7,657 nt of DNA from positions 1-7,657 of the forward strand of contig JAUWZR010000122.1 in the NCBI GenBank assembly GCA_030615235.1, in the 5' to 3' direction. Position 1 is the first letter of the stretch. Every line of letters starts with the position of its first letter. Of this stretch, positions 6,118 to 7,657 are shown one piece after another. Below the pieces are notes generated by a model. That model ran no database searches. It saw nothing but the letters and a program-made list of their open reading frames with translations, and had not been told where the DNA came from. Position numbers and translations under genes: made by a program. The DNA is from Promethearchaeota archaeon. GTDB lineage: Archaea; Asgardarchaeota; Lokiarchaeia; Sigyniarchaeales; SOKP01.

Positions 6118-6597
6118 TTAACTCGGAAATTCATAAATAACAATTTCTACATGACTCAAATGCCTAAACTTAGGAGAAGATCGACCATGAGCTCGTTCAA
6201 TGTAGCGTTTTATTATTCTTCCTCTGTGTGTTGCGGCGTGAATAATTCTACATTGTTCAGTATCTAAACCTTTAAATTCTGCGTTTGATTCAACGGAAGT
6301 GAGAAGTTCATAGATTCTAGCAGCGGTTTTTTGGGGGTATCTACCAGCATACCATTTATATTGTTTCAAGTCTTTTCTGTGAGCTTGTTTCTTTTTATGT
6401 CTTCTAAATGGTACGGATTGTTTAAGCTGAATAACTTTCTCTAGAAACCTCTTGGCTTGCTCTAACTTCATACCTTTAATTATCGCACATACTTCTCTGG
6501 CAGGTTTTGGTTTTATTCGCAAGTCTCTACCCGAAGCTTTAGCCAACCTGTCTGCGTCGTATTTCTGCTCTATGAAAGAATAACCCCAGTTAGGCAT
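6118..6597 (-). CDS. rpl22: Large-subunit ribosomal protein uL22
   Basis: uL22 contacts several 23S rRNA domains, and its extended hairpin lines the peptide exit tunnel. The 159-residue product starts MPNWGYS, typical for archaeal uL22, followed by ASGRDLRIKPKPAREVC (residues 21-37), IIKGMKLEQAKRFLEKVI (39-56), the basic SVPFRRHKKKQAHRK hairpin region (61-75), WYAGRYPQKTAARIYELL (82-99) and the C-terminal HAATHRGRIIKRYIERAHGR signature (120-139) ending with HVEIVIYE. A GAGATGAT motif 5 bases before the ATG supports the start. It follows uS19 across a repeat-containing spacer of 45 bases. Confidence 0.97.
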   Translation of the reverse strand: MPNWGYSFIEQKYDADRLAKASGRDLRIKPKPAREVCAIIKGMKLEQAKRFLEKVIQLKQSVPFRRHKKKQAHRKDLKQYKWYAGRYPQKTAARIYELLTSVESNAEFKGLDTEQCRIIHAATHRGRIIKRYIERAHGRSSPKFRHLSHVEIVIYEFPS

Positions 6598-6602
6598 TTA
6601 TT

Positions 6603-6610
6603 ATCATCTC
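6603..6610 (-). promoter_or_regulatory. Shine-Dalgarno of uL22
   Basis: The minus strand reads GAGATGAT, one mismatch from the anti-SD complement GAGGTGAT, and ends 5 bases before the uL22 ATG. It lies just beyond the 9-bp tandem repeat, so changes in repeat number would not disturb its distance to the start codon. Confidence 0.6.
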
Positions 6611-6613
6611 TTT

Positions 6614-6649
6614 AATTATTTTAATTATTTTGATTATTTTGATTATTTT
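6614..6649 (-). repeat. Four-copy 9-bp tandem repeat at the uS19 stop
   Basis: On the plus strand the units are AATTATTTT twice followed by GATTATTTT twice, 36 bases in all with only one variable position. On the coding strand each unit reads AAAATAAT plus C or T. Because the unit is three codons long, each copy repeats the Lys-stop pair AAA TAA in the uS19 frame: stops at 6643-6645, 6634-6636, 6625-6627 and 6616-6618. The first copy therefore overlaps the last codon and stop of uS19. Confidence 0.9.
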
Positions 6650-7188
6650 AATGGAACATATTTACTTGAACGGGTGGCTCCAATTCCTGGCGATCCATGC
6701 TGTACATGTCTTCTAGTTAGTGAGAATTCACCTAGATAATGACCAATCATTTCAGGTTTTACTTCTACTACTTCAAATGATTTCCCGTTATAGACACCAA
6801 TTTGCAAACCTACCATTTCTGGGAAGATTAACATATCTCTAATATGCGTCCTTGTTAGAAGATCTTTTCCTCTTTTTTTAGCTCTATATGCCCTTCTTAA
6901 TCTTTCAAGAAGCTTTTTTTGCCTGGGAGGTAATCCTCTTCTTAAAGACCTTCGTGCTCGTGCCGGAAGTAATTGAATAAACTGGTCCATATTCATTTTC
7001 TTTAATTCATCTAATGTGTATCCACGATAGTGAAATTTGAGTCGATCTCTTTCTTTTTTTAAGTCCAATTCTTTATCTTTTGTTTCTTCATCAATTTCTT
7101 CTTCAATTTCTTCAGAAGATTCTTCAGTTGTTTCATCCGGAGCCATTTCTTTTTGTTCTTCATCGTCCCGTTCTTCATTTGGAGCCAT
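6643..7188 (-). CDS. rps19: Small-subunit ribosomal protein uS19 with acidic N-terminal extension
   Basis: uS19 sits in the head of the small subunit and touches uS13 and the A-site side. The 181-residue product contains the archaeal/eukaryotic FHYRGYTLDELKKMNMDQF (residues 52-70), LLPARARRSLRRGLPP (73-88), THIRDMLIFPEMVG (114-127), and the family signature GHYLGEFSLTRRHVQHGSPG (149-168) with SSKYVPLK at the end. About 48 residues precede the conserved part, mostly Glu and Asp, with two MAP tripeptides (1-3 and 15-17). Archaeal uS19 is normally about 130-150 residues. GGTGG (7193-7197) lies 4 bases before the ATG at 7188, favouring the long form, although the ATG of Met15 cannot be excluded. 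It is the first ribosomal gene of this cluster. Confidence 0.96.
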   Translation of the reverse strand: MAPNEERDDEEQKEMAPDETTEESSEEIEEEIDEETKDKELDLKKERDRLKFHYRGYTLDELKKMNMDQFIQLLPARARRSLRRGLPPRQKKLLERLRRAYRAKKRGKDLLTRTHIRDMLIFPEMVGLQIGVYNGKSFEVVEVKPEMIGHYLGEFSLTRRHVQHGSPGIGATRSSKYVPLK

Positions 7189-7306
7189 ATTTCCACCAAT
7201 CTAATTGTTCCATTCAATATTTTATGTTTATTTTTTACGCTATTAGTAACACGTGTAATGAAATTAGTTATCTATCAAATTTTAATTTTATTAAAACCAG
7301 AGAACT

Positions 7307-7318
7307 AAAAACCAAAAA
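7307..7318 (-). terminator. Possible oligo-T terminator of the upstream gene
   Basis: The minus strand reads TTTTTGGTTTTT, about 105 bases after the stop of the upstream gene. Archaeal RNA polymerase often terminates at oligo-T without a required hairpin. T-rich runs are common in AT-rich DNA, and this one sits directly next to the possible TATA box, so the call is weak. Confidence 0.25.
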
Positions 7319-7326
7319 CTTAAAAG
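7319..7326 (-). promoter_or_regulatory. Possible archaeal TATA box for the ribosomal cluster
   Basis: The minus strand reads CCAAC followed by CTTTTAAG, resembling an archaeal BRE plus TATA element (YTTTTAWA-like). A start site about 25 bases downstream would fall near 7296, leaving a leader of roughly 105-110 bases before uS19. Other AT-rich stretches nearer the gene could serve instead, so this is a candidate only. Confidence 0.3.
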
Positions 7327-7423
7327 GTTGGGATGTGACCTTCGAGGAAAATCAAGATATCTTTAAATCTCAATTTTTATCGATGTAATTAAGTGGAGAA
7401 TTTCAAGTTTCGTTTCTGATTGT

Positions 7424-7657
7424 TTAGCGATAATTATTTGGATTAAATACTCTAATAATATCTTCTTCATTAAACTCTCCACTCCATCGTTCTTCAACAA
7501 TCACAAATTGTTCAGGATCGTCATTAGGATTCAGAATCGAATGATACATCATTTTAGCGTTTATAAATTTCGTTTCCGCTTTAACAAAATAATAAACTCT
7601 GTTCGCATTTATAATTATTGGCTTACCTTTTAAAATCCTCCATGTTTCGCTCCTGAA
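7424..7657 (-). CDS. Unrecognised protein, C-terminal 77 residues only
   Basis: An open frame enters from the right edge and ends at TAA (7424-7426) after 77 codons. I do not recognise the family. The fragment begins FRSETWRILKGKPIIINANR and ends RWSGEFNEEDIIRVFNPNNYR. It has mixed composition with alternating hydrophobic and polar residues (VYYFVKAE, QFVIVEERW), suggesting a soluble alpha/beta protein, with no obvious membrane segment or metal-binding motif. A 77-codon open frame is moderately unlikely by chance in DNA this AT-rich, and the sequence looks protein-like, so I consider it a real gene. It is clearly not uL2, the gene expected before uS19 in many archaea. Whether it shares a transcript with the ribosomal genes is unclear; the 235-base gap suggests not. 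Confidence 0.6.
   Translation of the reverse strand, partial: FRSETWRILKGKPIIINANRVYYFVKAETKFINAKMMYHSILNPNDDPEQFVIVEERWSGEFNEEDIIRVFNPNNYR

Larger units (their letters stand above)
7189..7423. other. Gene-free spacer upstream of the ribosomal cluster
   Basis: No convincing coding region was found on either strand. The spacer is AT-rich and separates the unrecognised upstream gene from uS19. It contains oligo-T runs on the minus strand (7307-7318), a TATA-like CTTTTAAG (7319-7326), an 8-bp palindrome ACACGTGT (7249-7256) and a 10-bp palindrome AAGATATCTT (7354-7363). It is the only spacer longer than 50 bases in the window and so the most likely place for a promoter and the 5' leader of the cluster. 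Confidence 0.6.

Noticed and set aside
6614..6649. CRISPR or regulatory repeat array
   Set aside because: The units are 9 bp, contiguous and low in complexity, without spacers. It is a simple tandem repeat.
7354..7363. Palindrome AAGATATCTT as a terminator stem or operator
   Set aside because: A 10-bp AT-rich palindrome without loop or a following T-run on the minus strand is expected by chance in DNA of this composition.
7080..7388. Plus-strand open frame of 102 codons overlapping uS19 and the upstream spacer
   Set aside because: Its first third is the antisense of the acidic uS19 extension (producing Phe/Leu/Gln-rich protein). The rest resembles no family and has no clear start or SD.
1..7657. 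tRNA, rRNA, mobile element or defence system
   Set aside because: I saw no tRNA-like arms, no transposase or integrase fragments and no terminal inverted repeats. Nearly all of 1-7188 is taken up by ribosomal genes.

Overview
This window is a ribosomal-protein superoperon from an archaeon, an S10/spc-type cluster, with every gene on the minus strand. It therefore reads from the right end to the left. The archaeal assignment rests on protein families absent from bacteria (eS4, eL32, eL19 and the RNase P protein Rpp29/Rnp1) and on archaeal versions of uS17, uS19, uL22 and uS3. The DNA is AT-rich, almost all stops are TAA, and many starts are preceded by Shine-Dalgarno (SD) sequences of the GAGGTGAT type. 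The eukaryote-like uS8 N-terminus and the several extended or acidic protein tails would fit an Asgard (Lokiarchaeia-like) lineage. That placement is an inference from memory of the families and is not demonstrated here.

Layout in transcription order: the 3' end of an unrecognised gene (7424-7657), a gene-free stretch of about 235 bases with a possible promoter (7189-7423), then uS19, uL22, uS3, uL29, Rpp29, uS17, uL14, uL24, eS4, uL5, uS14, uS8, uL6, eL32 and eL19. eL19 runs off the left edge. The 48-residue zinc-ribbon uS14 gene (1961-2107) is easily missed because it is so short. The genes are 0 to 45 bases apart, with zero-gap stop/start junctions at uL24/eS4 and uS17/uL14, so co-transcription and partial translational coupling are likely. 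The products are parts of the small and large ribosomal subunits plus one RNase P subunit.

The content is mostly canonical and I see no undescribed biological system. The points that deserve a second look are: (1) the uS8 reading frame has no ATG, GTG or TTG at the place where homology and a good SD put the start, and an ATA codon sits there instead; (2) a four-copy 9-bp tandem repeat after uS19 repeats the stop codon in frame; (3) uS19 carries a long acidic N-terminal extension, and uS3 and eL32 carry acidic C-terminal tails; (4) the usual upstream genes (uL3, uL4, uL23, uL2) do not directly precede uS19, and an unrecognised gene is there instead.
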